DNA from: JBFMFB01 sp040752115
GTDB taxonomy: Bacteria; Pseudomonadota; Gammaproteobacteria; Burkholderiales; Sulfuricellaceae
NCBI GenBank assembly: GCA_040752115.1
Contig: JBFMFB010000022.1
Span: 1-40,987, forward strand
Reading direction: 5' to 3'
DNA length: 40,987 nt
Shown here: piece by piece, positions 24,708 through 33,602 of the stretch
Numbering within the stretch: the first letter of the stretch is position 1
Layout of the letters: each line of letters starts with the position of its first letter
Translations under genes and position numbers: made by a program
Notes under the pieces: model-generated
Seen by the model: the letters and a program-made list of their open reading frames with translations, nothing else
The model's database searches: none
Told to the model about the DNA's origin: nothing

Positions 24708-25811
24708 ATGTCCGATCTGACCAATACTTCCACCCTCGTTCAAACTTTGCCGCAACTGCCGGTGGACTGGTACTTCGACCCGCAGGTTTACGAAGTCGAA
24801 AAAAAGATCCTGTTCGATCGCGGCCCCGGCTACGTCGGCCACGAACTGATGGTGCCCAACGTCGGCGACTTCCATTCGCTGGAATGGATGGACCACGCCA
24901 AAATGCTGCTGCGCAACGAACGCGGCGTCGAGCTGCTGTCCAATATCTGCCGCCACCGCCAGGCGATCATGCTGAAGGGCCGGGGCAAGACCAAGAACAT
25001 CGTGTGCCCGGTACACCGCTGGAGCTACGGCATGGACGGCAGGCTGATCGGCGCGCCGCACTTCCCGGTCAATCCCTGCCTCGATCTGGGCAAAACCCCT
25101 CTGCAGAACTGGAACGGCTTGCTGTTCGCCGGCAGGCGCGATGTCGGGCGCGACCTCGCCGGACTGGGCGTAATGAAGGACATCGATTTCAGCGGTTTCA
25201 TGCTGGACCGGGTCGTGATCGACCGCTATGCCTTCAACTGGAAAGCCTTTATCGAGGTCTATCTCGAGGATTACCATGTGGCGCCGTTCCACCCCGGACT
25301 CGGCCACTTCGTCACCTGCAAGGACCTCAAGTGGGAATTCGGCGACTGGTACAGCGTGCAAACCGTCGGCATCAACCAGCAGCTCGCCAAGCCCGGCACG
25401 CCCGTTTACCGGAAATGGCACGAGCAGGTGCTGCGCTACAACCAGGGCAAGGTGCCGGAGCACGGTGCCATCTGGATGGTGTACTACCCCAACGTCATGA
25501 TCGAATGGTATCCGCATTCGCTGGTGGTCAGCACCGTGCTGCCCACCTCGCTCGACACCTGCGTCAACGTAGTGGAGTTCTACTACCCCGAAGACATCGT
25601 GCTGTTCGAGCGCGAATACGTCGCGGCAGAACAGGCGGCCTACAAGGAAACCGCGGTCGAGGACGACGAAATCTGCCGGCGCATGCAGGAAGGGCGCCGC
25701 GCGCTCTACAAGCAAGGCCGGAACGAAGCCGGCCCCTACCAGACGCCGATGGAAGACGGCATGGCGCACTTCCATGAATTCATCCGGCGCGAACTGGGGC
25801 CGCATCTTTGA
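24708..25811 (+). CDS. Rieske non-heme iron oxygenase, alpha-subunit-like
   Basis: This 367-residue protein has an N-terminal Rieske [2Fe-2S] domain with ligands C81-x-H83 and C100-x2-H103. The C-terminal catalytic domain has the mononuclear iron histidines H190 and H195 in EDYHVAPFHPG. The substrate is unknown, and the annotated 'aromatic ring' specificity of the family should not be assumed. No reductase or ferredoxin gene is adjacent. It is divergent from xseB-ispA-dxs, a neighbourhood seen in other betaproteobacteria (from memory), which hints at an isoprenoid- or membrane-lipid-related role, an inference only. The start MSDLTNTSTL is chosen from family length; the reading frame is open far upstream. 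Confidence 0.9.
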   Translation: MSDLTNTSTLVQTLPQLPVDWYFDPQVYEVEKKILFDRGPGYVGHELMVPNVGDFHSLEWMDHAKMLLRNERGVELLSNICRHRQAIMLKGRGKTKNIVCPVHRWSYGMDGRLIGAPHFPVNPCLDLGKTPLQNWNGLLFAGRRDVGRDLAGLGVMKDIDFSGFMLDRVVIDRYAFNWKAFIEVYLEDYHVAPFHPGLGHFVTCKDLKWEFGDWYSVQTVGINQQLAKPGTPVYRKWHEQVLRYNQGKVPEHGAIWMVYYPNVMIEWYPHSLVVSTVLPTSLDTCVNVVEFYYPEDIVLFEREYVAAEQAAYKETAVEDDEICRRMQEGRRALYKQGRNEAGPYQTPMEDGMAHFHEFIRRELGPHL

Positions 25812-25825
25812 GGAATTTAAAAACA

Positions 25826-26068
25826 GACAGGATTAACAGGATTTCGCAGGATTTACAGGATGGGCGGGCTCGTAATTGCAATGTGCAACCAATATCGCGA
25901 TGCACAAAACCGCTGAGGCAATTTCAGTCGCCCAAGCCCAATACATTCGGCTTCTACAGGACGCATTCGGTTTTGGTCGCAATTTCGAATAACCCGCCGC
26001 AAATACCTTGCCCGGAACATGCCTGGTTTCTAATCCTGTCAATCCTGAAAAATCCTGTTAATCCTGTC
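25826..26068. repeat. Short-period palindromic repeat, ACAGGATT family (copy 1)
   Basis: CAGGATT recurs four times at 9-10 nt spacing on the left arm (25826-25861), and AATCCTG recurs four times on the right arm (26033-26068). The roughly 170 bases between the arms show no recognised gene. The element fills the gap between the Rieske gene and the EamA transporter gene. Confidence 0.85.
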
Positions 26069-26082
26069 CAATTTTCGCCCTC

Positions 26083-26925
26083 ATGAAATCCTCCTGGATG
26101 CTCGTCGCCGGATTCCTGTTCGGCTGCATGGGCGTATTCGTCAAGCTCGGCGCGCAACATTTTTCCAGCGCGGAGCTGGTGTTCTACCGCTCCCTCTTCG
26201 GCCTGCTGGCGATCTGGCTGATCATCAAAGCCCAGGGCCATTCCGTCGCCACGCCCAACTGGAAAATGCACCTGTGGCGCAGTTTGTCCGGCTTCGCCGC
26301 GCTGATGCTGTTTTTCTACGCCATCAGCCAATTGCCGCTCGCCACCGCGGTGACGCTCAACTACACCGCCCCCCTGTTCCTCGCCCTGCTCACTACCTTC
26401 GTGCTCAAGGAACGGCCGCATCTACCGCTCATCTTTGCGGTGGTGCTGGGGTTCGCCGGCGTGGCGCTGCTGCTCCGCCCCACCCTGCATCAGGACCAGA
26501 TCGCCGCGGGCCTGATGGGGCTCGCTTCCGGCTTTCTCGCCGGCGTTGCCTACCTCAACGTCAAGCAACTGGGCGCCGCGGGCGAGCCGGAATGGCGGGT
26601 GGTGTTCTACTTCACCCTGTTCTCCACCATCGGCGGCGGCCTGTGGATGCTGGCGCACGAGTTCCATGCCGTCGGCTTCAGCGACCTGCTGCTCCTGATC
26701 GGCCTCGGCACCACCGCCACCCTGGCGCAGCTTGCCATGACGCGCGCCTACCGCGAGGGGAAAACGCTGGTGGTAGGCAGCCTCGCCTACAGCACCGTGA
26801 TATTCGCCAGCCTGTGGGGGATCGTGCTGTGGGGAGAAGTGCCGCCGGTTTCGGGCTGGCTGGCGATCGCGCTGATCGTCGCCAGCGGGGTGGTCAGCTT
26901 GCGGGCCGGGCCGCGGGTGCCGTGA
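26083..26925 (+). CDS. DMT-superfamily transporter, EamA type
   Basis: This 280-residue inner-membrane protein has ten predicted transmembrane helices in two EamA repeats (about 1-130 and 140-277). The typical segments ATAVTLNYTAPLFLALLT and VGSLAYSTVIFASLWGIVLWGE close the two halves. Members export or import metabolites such as amino acids, nucleotides or drugs; the substrate cannot be inferred. The right arm of the ACAGGATT repeat ends 14 bp before the start codon, leaving no room for a conventional promoter and ribosome binding site outside the repeat. Confidence 0.9.
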   Translation: MKSSWMLVAGFLFGCMGVFVKLGAQHFSSAELVFYRSLFGLLAIWLIIKAQGHSVATPNWKMHLWRSLSGFAALMLFFYAISQLPLATAVTLNYTAPLFLALLTTFVLKERPHLPLIFAVVLGFAGVALLLRPTLHQDQIAAGLMGLASGFLAGVAYLNVKQLGAAGEPEWRVVFYFTLFSTIGGGLWMLAHEFHAVGFSDLLLLIGLGTTATLAQLAMTRAYREGKTLVVGSLAYSTVIFASLWGIVLWGEVPPVSGWLAIALIVASGVVSLRAGPRVP

Positions 26926-27107
26926 GAGTCGCTTCGCGAGGTTGATTTCTTGGCGGGGGCGACCCGGCAATCAATTACCCCTGTGCGCACCGCGCACCGC
27001 GCCTATCCGGCAGCAGGTGGACGAGCAGATTCATGGGGGCATTTTGCGCTATACTTCCGCGCTGTCCTTGGGGCTTCCCGACCCATCAACATTTGTGAGA
27101 GGTGCGC

Positions 27108-27770
27108 GTGCGTTTGGTTCTGTTTGATCTGGACAATACCCTGCTGAGCGGCGACAGCGATTTCGAGTGGGCGCAGTTTCTGATCGAACAGGGCGTGCTC
27201 GACCGCGAAGTGTACGAAGCGCGCAACCACGAATTCTACGAGCAGTACAAGGCGGGCACGCTGGACATCCACGAATTCCTCGATTTCCAGCTCAAGCCGC
27301 TGTCGCGCCATCCGCGCGCGCAGCTCGACGCCTGGCACGCACAGTTCATGCGCGACAAGATCCTGCCGCTGATCACGCCCAAAGCTCGGGAGCTGGTTGC
27401 CCACCATGCCGCGAATTCCGACCTGCTGGCGATCATCACCGCCACCAACAGCTTCGTCACCGGCCCGATCGCGCGCGAACTCGGCGTGCAGCACCTGATC
27501 GCCACCGAGCCGGAGCAGGCCGGCGGGGCCTTCACCGGCAATGTCGCCGGGGTGCCGTGCTTCCGCGAGGGCAAGATCGCCCGTCTGGACGGCTGGCTGG
27601 CGCAGCGCGGGCTGAGCTGGCAGGCCATCGCGGAAAGCTGGTTCTACAGCGATTCGCTCAACGACCTGCCGCTGCTTGCACGCGTCAGCAACCCGGTCGC
27701 GGTGGATCCTGACGCCACCCTGCGGGCACACGCGGAACGGCAAGGGTGGCCGATAATCAGCCTGCGTTAA
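27108..27770 (+). CDS. HAD-superfamily phosphatase, subfamily IB (SerB-like)
   Basis: This 220-residue cytoplasmic phosphatase has HAD motif I FDLDNTLL with the nucleophilic aspartate, motif II ITATNSF and motif IV YSDSLNDLPLL, placing it in the SerB-like IB group (TIGR01490). Some relatives dephosphorylate histidinol phosphate or phosphoserine; the substrate here is uncertain. GTG at 27108 is preferred over GTG 27102 because GAGAGG then sits at workable spacing and the protein begins MRLVLFDLDN. A TATACT at 27050-27055 could be its -10 element. Confidence 0.9.
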   Translation: MRLVLFDLDNTLLSGDSDFEWAQFLIEQGVLDREVYEARNHEFYEQYKAGTLDIHEFLDFQLKPLSRHPRAQLDAWHAQFMRDKILPLITPKARELVAHHAANSDLLAIITATNSFVTGPIARELGVQHLIATEPEQAGGAFTGNVAGVPCFREGKIARLDGWLAQRGLSWQAIAESWFYSDSLNDLPLLARVSNPVAVDPDATLRAHAERQGWPIISLR

Positions 27771-27911
27771 CAGGGCGTTGAAAAACTACTGCGAGGGCGT
27801 GATGCTGCGTCAAAAACAGGCTCAAAATGCTCATTTACTCCATGTAAACTCCGCTTTTTCGCCTGTTTTTTTCTTGCCTGACGCCCTCTCGCTACGTTTT
27901 TCAACACCCTG
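27771..27911. repeat. 141-bp long palindromic element
   Basis: The element begins CAGGGCGTTGAAAAAC and ends GTTTTTCAACACCCTG. GCGAGGGCGT, AAAACAGGC and GTTTACAT/ATGTAAAC-like segments also mirror, so the whole sequence is one imperfect inverted repeat with a small centre near TTTACTCCATGTAAA. It has no coding capacity. It may be a MITE-like element or a bidirectional terminator between the HAD gene and the transporter genes. Confidence 0.8.
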
Positions 27912-27938
27912 TAAGTACTAGCGCCCCGGGCCGAGCCG

Positions 27939-28901
27939 ATGCCCCGCCTCCTTCCCGTTGCCCTGCTGCTTCTGGCGCCGTTCAGCCTTGCGGCAGGAAT
28001 CATGGCGGGCAGCGCCGAATTCTCCCCTTCCCAGATCGCGGCCGCGCTGGGCGGCCAATCCGCGAGTCCGGCCTATGACATCGTCTGGCAACTGCGCCTG
28101 CCGCGCGTGCTCGCCGCCTTTGCCTGCGGCGGCCTGCTGGCTCTGACCGGCGTCCTGCTCCAGGTCCTGCTGCGCAACCCCCTGGCCGATCCTTACATCC
28201 TGGGCGTTTCCGGCGGCGCGGCGGCGGGAAGCCTGGGCGCCATGCTGTTCGGGCTGTCCCTGGCCTGGATCGACATGGCGGCGCTCGCCGGCGCCGCCAC
28301 TGCCATCGGCCTGGTGTTTGCCCTGAGCTTCGGCCGCGGCGGCTGGAGCATGCACCACCTGCTGCTCACCGGCGTGGTGCTGTCGGCCGGCTTCGGTGCC
28401 CTGATCAGCCTGATGCTCACGCTCGCCCCGACGACCGAAGTGCGGGGCATGCTGTTCTGGCTGATGGGCGATCTCTCCCAGGCACAGGCTCCCGGCCTGG
28501 CATGGAGCGCCCTGCTCGCGGCGGCGGCCGCCGCCTTCTGGCAGGCGCCGAGCCTTAACGTGCTCGGCCTGGGAGAACTCAAGGCCAAATCGCTCGGCGT
28601 GGCACTCCTGCCCCTCCAGATCGGCATTTATCTCGTCGCCTCGACGGCCGCCGCGGTGGCTGTGCTGGAGGGCGGCAGCATCGGCTTCGTCGGCCTGATC
28701 GTGCCGCACCTGCTGCGCCTTGCCGGGGCGTCCGACCACCGCTGGCTGGTGCCGCTTTCGGCGCTGGCGGGCGGCAGCTTCCTGACTCTCGCCGACACCC
28801 TGGCGCGCACTGCGGCAGCCCCCCTGCAGCTGCCGGTGGGCGTACTCACCGCCCTGCTCGGGGTGCCGCTGTTGCTGACCCTGCTGGCGCGCAACCGCTG
28901 A
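27939..28901 (+). CDS. FecCD/BtuC-family ABC transporter permease
   Basis: This 320-residue inner-membrane permease of the iron-siderophore/cobalamin importer family has about ten hydrophobic helices. Signature segments are LRLPRVLAAFACGGLLALTG, NPLADPYILGVSGGA and GFVGLIVPHLLRL. It pairs with the ATPase gene that begins at its last base (TGATG overlap). No periplasmic binding protein, TonB receptor or cobalamin riboswitch is adjacent, so vitamin B12, heme or siderophore remain equally possible substrates. The start follows the long palindrome by 27 bp. Confidence 0.92.
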   Translation: MPRLLPVALLLLAPFSLAAGIMAGSAEFSPSQIAAALGGQSASPAYDIVWQLRLPRVLAAFACGGLLALTGVLLQVLLRNPLADPYILGVSGGAAAGSLGAMLFGLSLAWIDMAALAGAATAIGLVFALSFGRGGWSMHHLLLTGVVLSAGFGALISLMLTLAPTTEVRGMLFWLMGDLSQAQAPGLAWSALLAAAAAAFWQAPSLNVLGLGELKAKSLGVALLPLQIGIYLVASTAAAVAVLEGGSIGFVGLIVPHLLRLAGASDHRWLVPLSALAGGSFLTLADTLARTAAAPLQLPVGVLTALLGVPLLLTLLARNR

Positions 28902-29662
28902 TGCTGCGCGCCGAACATCTCCATCTGAGCGTTCCCGGCAAGACCCTGTGCCGAGATCTGAGCCTTGCGATCGAACCGGGCCAGTGCTGGGCCGTTCTGG
29001 GCCGCAACGGGAGCGGCAAGACCACCCTGCTGCACGCGCTCGCCGGGCTTGCACGGCCGGCCGGCGGCACCGTCTTTTTTCGGGATACGCCGCTCGAACG
29101 CTTTCCAGGAAGGGCTCTGGCGCGCAGCATCGGCGTGCTGCTGCAGGATGAAGCGCAAACCTTCTGGGGCACGGTACTGGAATATGTGCTGCTCGGCCGC
29201 TTCCCCCATGCCGGCAGTTTCGCCGCGAGGGCGGAAGACCGGGAAGCAGCGCGGCAAGCGCTCGTCCTGACGGGAATGGCGGAACTGTCGGAGCGGCCGC
29301 TCGCCACTCTCTCCGGCGGCGAGCGCCAGCGCGTGCGAATTGCCACGCTGCTCGCCCAGGCACCGCAAATCTACTTTCTGGACGAACCGCTGCAGCATCT
29401 CGATCTGCCCCATCAGCTCGCTGCCATGAAGCTGTTCCGCCAGCTGGCGCAAACCGGCCACGGCGTGGTGATGGTGCTGCACGAACCCCTGTGGGCCAGC
29501 CGGTTTTGCGATCGCGCCCTGCTGTTATATGATGACGGCAGGGCAGCCGGTGGCGCCGCCTCCGCCCTGCTGACAAAAAACAACCTGGAAGACCTGTACC
29601 AGTGCCGTCTAGAAGAACTAACAACCGCTCACGGAAACTGCTATGTGCCTGATCTGAGTTAA
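28901..29662 (+). CDS. ABC transporter ATP-binding protein (BtuD/FecE type)
   Basis: This 253-residue ATPase powers the adjacent FecCD-type permease. It shows Walker A GRNGSGKTT (34-42), Q-loop LLQDE, signature LSGGERQ (137-143), Walker B IYFLDEP (157-163), D-loop LQHLD and the switch histidine in MVLHEP. Translation is coupled to the permease by a one-base overlap. The C-terminal tail after residue 215 is the variable helical end typical of the family. Confidence 0.94.
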   Translation: MLRAEHLHLSVPGKTLCRDLSLAIEPGQCWAVLGRNGSGKTTLLHALAGLARPAGGTVFFRDTPLERFPGRALARSIGVLLQDEAQTFWGTVLEYVLLGRFPHAGSFAARAEDREAARQALVLTGMAELSERPLATLSGGERQRVRIATLLAQAPQIYFLDEPLQHLDLPHQLAAMKLFRQLAQTGHGVVMVLHEPLWASRFCDRALLLYDDGRAAGGAASALLTKNNLEDLYQCRLEELTTAHGNCYVPDLS

Positions 29663-29706
29663 TCTACAACTGCCATGCCGCGGCAAAATAACGGAAAAGG
29701 CCCTTG

Positions 29707-32088
29707 GTGAAACTTTCCCTTCCCTTTACCCCGCATACCCGCATCGTGCTCGCCATTGTCGCCCTCCAGCTGGCGCTAGGCGGATTGTTCAGCTTTTACA
29801 TGCTGGCACAGCTGGTGAAAAACGAGGTCGCCAGCCGGCAAGCGCTGGGCAACAACACCATCGCATTGACCGCCCCGGCTGTGGAACGCATGGTCAATGC
29901 GCATGATCTGCAGGGCATTCAGCGCTATCTCTCCGGAATCGCAGCCGATCGAACGGTCAGCGGTTTGGTGGTCACGGACTCCAGCGGAGAAACCCTATTC
30001 CAGCAGCATAAGCCGTCCCCCCCGCCCCACCCCCTTGCACGCTGGTTCGCGGCGGCCAGATTGCCACCGCTGGTCAGCACCACCCTCAAATCCGAAGGCC
30101 GGCCCAGCGGCCAGATGTCGATCATTCTGTCCAACGAGCGGCTGAACGAAAATGTCCGGAACCTGCTGGAAAGCGCCTTTTACCTGCTCCTGCTGCTGCT
30201 CGTCGTCGAAATGTTCGCAGTCGGAATGTTGGCCAAGCTCTTCATGTCGCTGCTCGCCCCTTTGTCCTCGCTGGCGACCAAAGTCGCCCAGGGGGCATGG
30301 GCCGCCACCATCCAGCCGCCCGACGGCGCCAGCGACGAAATCAAGAACCTCGCCGCAGCCTTTTCCGAAAGCGCGAAAACCATGCGGCGGCAAATCGAGG
30401 AGCTGGAGCAGACGCGCGCCCGGCTGACGGAAAGCGAGCGCAGGCTGCGCAACCTGGTCAACAACATGCAGGGAATCCTGCTGGAAACCGACCAGACCGG
30501 CCGCATCACCTTCCTGAACCCGACCTGGGAATCGCTGACCGGCTATGCTATTGGCACCAGCCTCGGCCGGCCATTCGGCGAATTTCTGGCGCAACCCGCG
30601 CATCAGGCTTATTTCGCGCCGGACCGCCTGGAGCGGATCGGCCTCTTCGACCTGCAGCTCGAACTGCGGACGCATAGCGGCAACTCGCGCTGGCTGCGGA
30701 TGAACACCACGCTGCAGTACAGCAGGGACGGAGAATTTACCGGCATCATCGGCACTCTGGAAGACATCACCGAAAATCTGAAGCTGCAGCAGCAACAGCG
30801 CGAGCACGAGCAGGACCTGTACCGGCTGACCATCACCGACCCGCTGACCGGCGTCTACAACCGGCGCCATTTCGACAATCTGCTGGCCAACCAGCTTTAC
30901 ATGAACCTGCACCGGGGCCTGCCGCTCGCGCTGCTGATCGTGGACATCGACGGCTTCAAATTCATCAACGATACCTACGGCCACCCGGTCGGGGACGAGG
31001 TGCTCAAGTCCGTGGCGCTGACCTTGTACGGCAACGGCCACCAGAACGGCGCCGTGGCGCGGCTGGCGGGCGACGAATTCGCCGTGCTGCTGCAAAATAC
31101 GGACGAGAAGAAAGCCGGCGGGATCGCCCGCGCAATCCATGACGACATCGCCCGGATCACCATTCCCCTCACGGTCGGCGAGCTGAAAATCCAGACTTCG
31201 ATCGGCGTGGCGGCGGCCCCTGCGCACGGCAAGACGCCGCAGGACCTGATCAAGGCGGCGGACGTGGCGCTGTACCACGCAAAAAAGAACGGCCGCAACC
31301 GGGTGGACACACTGTCGTGCGACCGGGGAGCGGCCATCATGGACATTTTTTCCCAGGGCTTCGAGCTGCGAAATGCGCTGGGCAGCGGCATGATCCTGCC
31401 CTTCATGCAGCCCATCGTCGACTTGAAAACCGGCGAAACCGTAGCCTACGAAGTGCTGACCCGGTTGAAGCGCGGCAACGAATTTGTCCCCGCCGACGAA
31501 TTCGTACCGATCGCAGAGGATCTGGGGCTGATCCGCGAAATGGATATGTTCGTCATCGGACAGGCGCTGGCCCTGGTTCCCAAGGACATTCACCTGTTTC
31601 TCAACATCAGCCTGAATTCCTTCCGCACCCCCGAGTTCACCCACCAACTACGCGATCTGCTGCAATCTCCCGATGCGCGCGAGCGGGCGCTCACCATAGA
31701 ATTCACGGAACGCCAGACCACCGAAATGTCGGAGGAATTCATCGCGCTGTTTGAAGAACTGCGCGCCGGCGGCTGCAAGATCGCACTCGACGACTTCGGC
31801 GTGGGCTACTCGACCTACAGCTACCTGCGCCGGTTCAAGCCCGAATTCGTCAAGATCGACGGCAGCTTCGTCCAGCAGATGCGGCACAACCGGGAAGATG
31901 CCAAGATCGTCGAGCATATCAACGAGCTTTCCGGAATTTTCGGCGCCCAGTCCATCGCCGAGCACGTCGAGAATGAGGAAACCCTGCACCACCTGGTCGA
32001 CATCGGGGTCAACTACGGACAGGGCTACTATTTCGGCAAGCCTACCAGCATTTACGCATGCATCTGGGAAAAAGCGGGCCAGACATAA
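29707..32088 (+). CDS. Membrane-anchored PAS-GGDEF-EAL signalling protein
   Basis: This protein of about 793 residues makes and/or breaks cyclic di-GMP in response to an envelope or internal signal. Domains in order are TM1 (about 14-34), a periplasmic sensor region (35-155), TM2 (157-180), a HAMP-like linker and coiled coil (181-245), PAS (245-360), GGDEF (375-538) and EAL (555-785). The cyclase motif is AGDEF (455-459), an active-type variant, without an upstream RxxD inhibitory site. The phosphodiesterase domain has EVL (583-585) for EAL but keeps IEFTE, DDFGVGYS (696-703), the VKID lysine and AEHVENEE. Both activities are possible. GTG 29707 is favoured over TTG 29704 by the spacing of AAAAGG. 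Confidence 0.93.
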   Translation: MKLSLPFTPHTRIVLAIVALQLALGGLFSFYMLAQLVKNEVASRQALGNNTIALTAPAVERMVNAHDLQGIQRYLSGIAADRTVSGLVVTDSSGETLFQQHKPSPPPHPLARWFAAARLPPLVSTTLKSEGRPSGQMSIILSNERLNENVRNLLESAFYLLLLLLVVEMFAVGMLAKLFMSLLAPLSSLATKVAQGAWAATIQPPDGASDEIKNLAAAFSESAKTMRRQIEELEQTRARLTESERRLRNLVNNMQGILLETDQTGRITFLNPTWESLTGYAIGTSLGRPFGEFLAQPAHQAYFAPDRLERIGLFDLQLELRTHSGNSRWLRMNTTLQYSRDGEFTGIIGTLEDITENLKLQQQQREHEQDLYRLTITDPLTGVYNRRHFDNLLANQLYMNLHRGLPLALLIVDIDGFKFINDTYGHPVGDEVLKSVALTLYGNGHQNGAVARLAGDEFAVLLQNTDEKKAGGIARAIHDDIARITIPLTVGELKIQTSIGVAAAPAHGKTPQDLIKAADVALYHAKKNGRNRVDTLSCDRGAAIMDIFSQGFELRNALGSGMILPFMQPIVDLKTGETVAYEVLTRLKRGNEFVPADEFVPIAEDLGLIREMDMFVIGQALALVPKDIHLFLNISLNSFRTPEFTHQLRDLLQSPDARERALTIEFTERQTTEMSEEFIALFEELRAGGCKIALDDFGVGYSTYSYLRRFKPEFVKIDGSFVQQMRHNREDAKIVEHINELSGIFGAQSIAEHVENEETLHHLVDIGVNYGQGYYFGKPTSIYACIWEKAGQT

Positions 32089-32124
32089 GGGGGCGGCTCC
32101 GGGGCGGAACCGTCGTTTGCCGTG

Positions 32125-32130
32125 TATAAT
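32125..32130 (+). promoter_or_regulatory. Candidate -10 element for pcnB
   Basis: A perfect TATAAT in the 124-bp gap lies 82 bp before the pcnB start. No matching -35 is evident at 16-18 bases upstream, so support is limited. Confidence 0.35.
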
Positions 32131-32212
32131 ACCCGCCATTCTTAATGGAACCCCGACCGGCAAGGTTGCTCCGACGCTTCCGCGTTACCGGAGAACGACA
32201 CAGCACTGGAAC

Positions 32213-33595
32213 ATGATCCGCAAATTATTCCGCCGCGTTTTTCCTAAAAAAACTGCCGCCTCGCAGGAAATCTGCCCCCGCATCATCCCCTCGTCCCGGC
32301 ACGGCATCAAACGGGACCTGATCAGCCCCGGCGCGCTCAAGGTCACGGCCGAGCTCCAGCGGGCGGGCCATGCGGCATTCATCGTCGGGGGCGCGGTTCG
32401 CGACCTGCTGCTCGGAACGCCGCCCAAGGATTTCGATGTCGCCACCGACGCCACGCCGGAGGAAGTGCGCGCGCTGTTCCGCCGTTCCCGCATCATCGGG
32501 CGGCGCTTTCGCCTGGTGCATGTCATGGTCGGGCCGGAAACCATCGAAGTTTCCACCTTCCGCGGATCTTCTGCGGCCAGCGAACCGGAGGAGGAGGAAG
32601 AAGGCCGGCGCCACACCGACGAAAACGGCCGCATCTTGCGCGACAACGTGTTCGGCTCGCAGGAAGAAGATGCGATAAGGCGCGATTTTACGGCCAATGC
32701 CCTGTATTACCAGCCGGCCACGGGCGACATCTGGGATTACCAGACCGGCTACGACGACGTGAAAGCAGGCGTGCTGCGCGTCATCGGCGATCCGGAGACG
32801 CGCTACCGCGAAGACCCGGTGCGGATGCTGCGCGCGGCGCGCTTCGCCGCCAAACTGAATTTTCATATCGATCCTGCCACGCGAGCGCCGATCAAGGAAT
32901 TGGCCCCGCTGTTGCAGCAGGTTCCCCCTTCGCGGCTGTTCGACGAGATGCTGAAGCTGCTGTTTTCCGGCCATGCCCAGCGCAGCGTCAAGCAACTGCG
33001 GGCGGAAGGGCTGCACCACGGCCTGTTGCCGCTGCTCGACGTCATTCTGGAGCAGCCGCTGGGCGAGCGCTTCGTCTCGGCCGCCCTCCACCAGACCGAC
33101 CAGCGCATCAGGCAAGACAAGCCGGTTTCGCCGGCCTTTCTGTTCGCCGCCTTGCTCTGGCACGAGGTACTGGCCCTGTGGCAGCAGCTTCAGGCCGCGG
33201 GAGAGCGCCCGATCCCTGCACTGCACGAAGCGATGGAGCGGGTGATCCATACCCAGGTCGAAAGAATCGCGATCCCGCGCCGCTATACCACCACCATGAA
33301 AGAAATCTGGGGGCTGCAACCGCGGCTCGCCCAGCGCTCGGGCAAGCGCCCGTTCGCTTTGCTCGCGCACCCCCGCTTCCGCGCCGCCTACGACTTTCTG
33401 CTGCTGCGCTGCGAAAGCGGCGAAGTGGAGACCGAACTGGGACAATGGTGGGAAACCTTCCAGCAGGCCGGCGACGCCGAGCGCGCCCGGATGCTGCTGC
33501 CGGAAAGCGGTCCGAAAAAACGCCGGCGCCGGCGCAAGAAAAGCGGCGGTTCGGCTGCGCCGGAAGTACCGGCCGATATCCAGCCCGGCAGTTGA
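32213..33595 (+). CDS. pcnB: Poly(A) polymerase I
   Basis: PcnB adds 3' poly(A) tails that promote RNA decay. The 460-residue class II nucleotidyltransferase has the GGAVRDLLLG motif (about 59-68), the catalytic DFDVATD (73-79), the RRDFTANALYY segment and the neck/body helices with RYREDPVRMLRAARFAAKL. The C-terminus is strongly basic (KKRRRRRKKSGG), typical of PAP rather than of CCA-adding enzyme. ATG 32213 (MIRKLFRRVF) is chosen; the frame is open upstream through the EAL gene. folK begins eight bases after its stop codon. Confidence 0.95.
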   Translation: MIRKLFRRVFPKKTAASQEICPRIIPSSRHGIKRDLISPGALKVTAELQRAGHAAFIVGGAVRDLLLGTPPKDFDVATDATPEEVRALFRRSRIIGRRFRLVHVMVGPETIEVSTFRGSSAASEPEEEEEGRRHTDENGRILRDNVFGSQEEDAIRRDFTANALYYQPATGDIWDYQTGYDDVKAGVLRVIGDPETRYREDPVRMLRAARFAAKLNFHIDPATRAPIKELAPLLQQVPPSRLFDEMLKLLFSGHAQRSVKQLRAEGLHHGLLPLLDVILEQPLGERFVSAALHQTDQRIRQDKPVSPAFLFAALLWHEVLALWQQLQAAGERPIPALHEAMERVIHTQVERIAIPRRYTTTMKEIWGLQPRLAQRSGKRPFALLAHPRFRAAYDFLLLRCESGEVETELGQWWETFQQAGDAERARMLLPESGPKKRRRRRKKSGGSAAPEVPADIQPGS

Positions 33596-33602
33596 TCCCG
33601 CC

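Noticed and set aside
25862..26030. Small gene between the arms of the ACAGGATT element
   Set aside because: A 69-codon frame exists on the minus strand, but it begins within the repeat arm and has no ribosome binding site or recognisable family.
27771..27938. Cobalamin riboswitch before the BtuC-like gene
   Set aside because: The region is filled by a palindromic element, and no B12-box-like or conserved adenosylcobalamin core was recognised.
29995..31647. 550-codon open frame antisense to the GGDEF-EAL gene
   Set aside because: It overlaps a fully supported multi-domain gene and has no family features; it is a GC-driven shadow.
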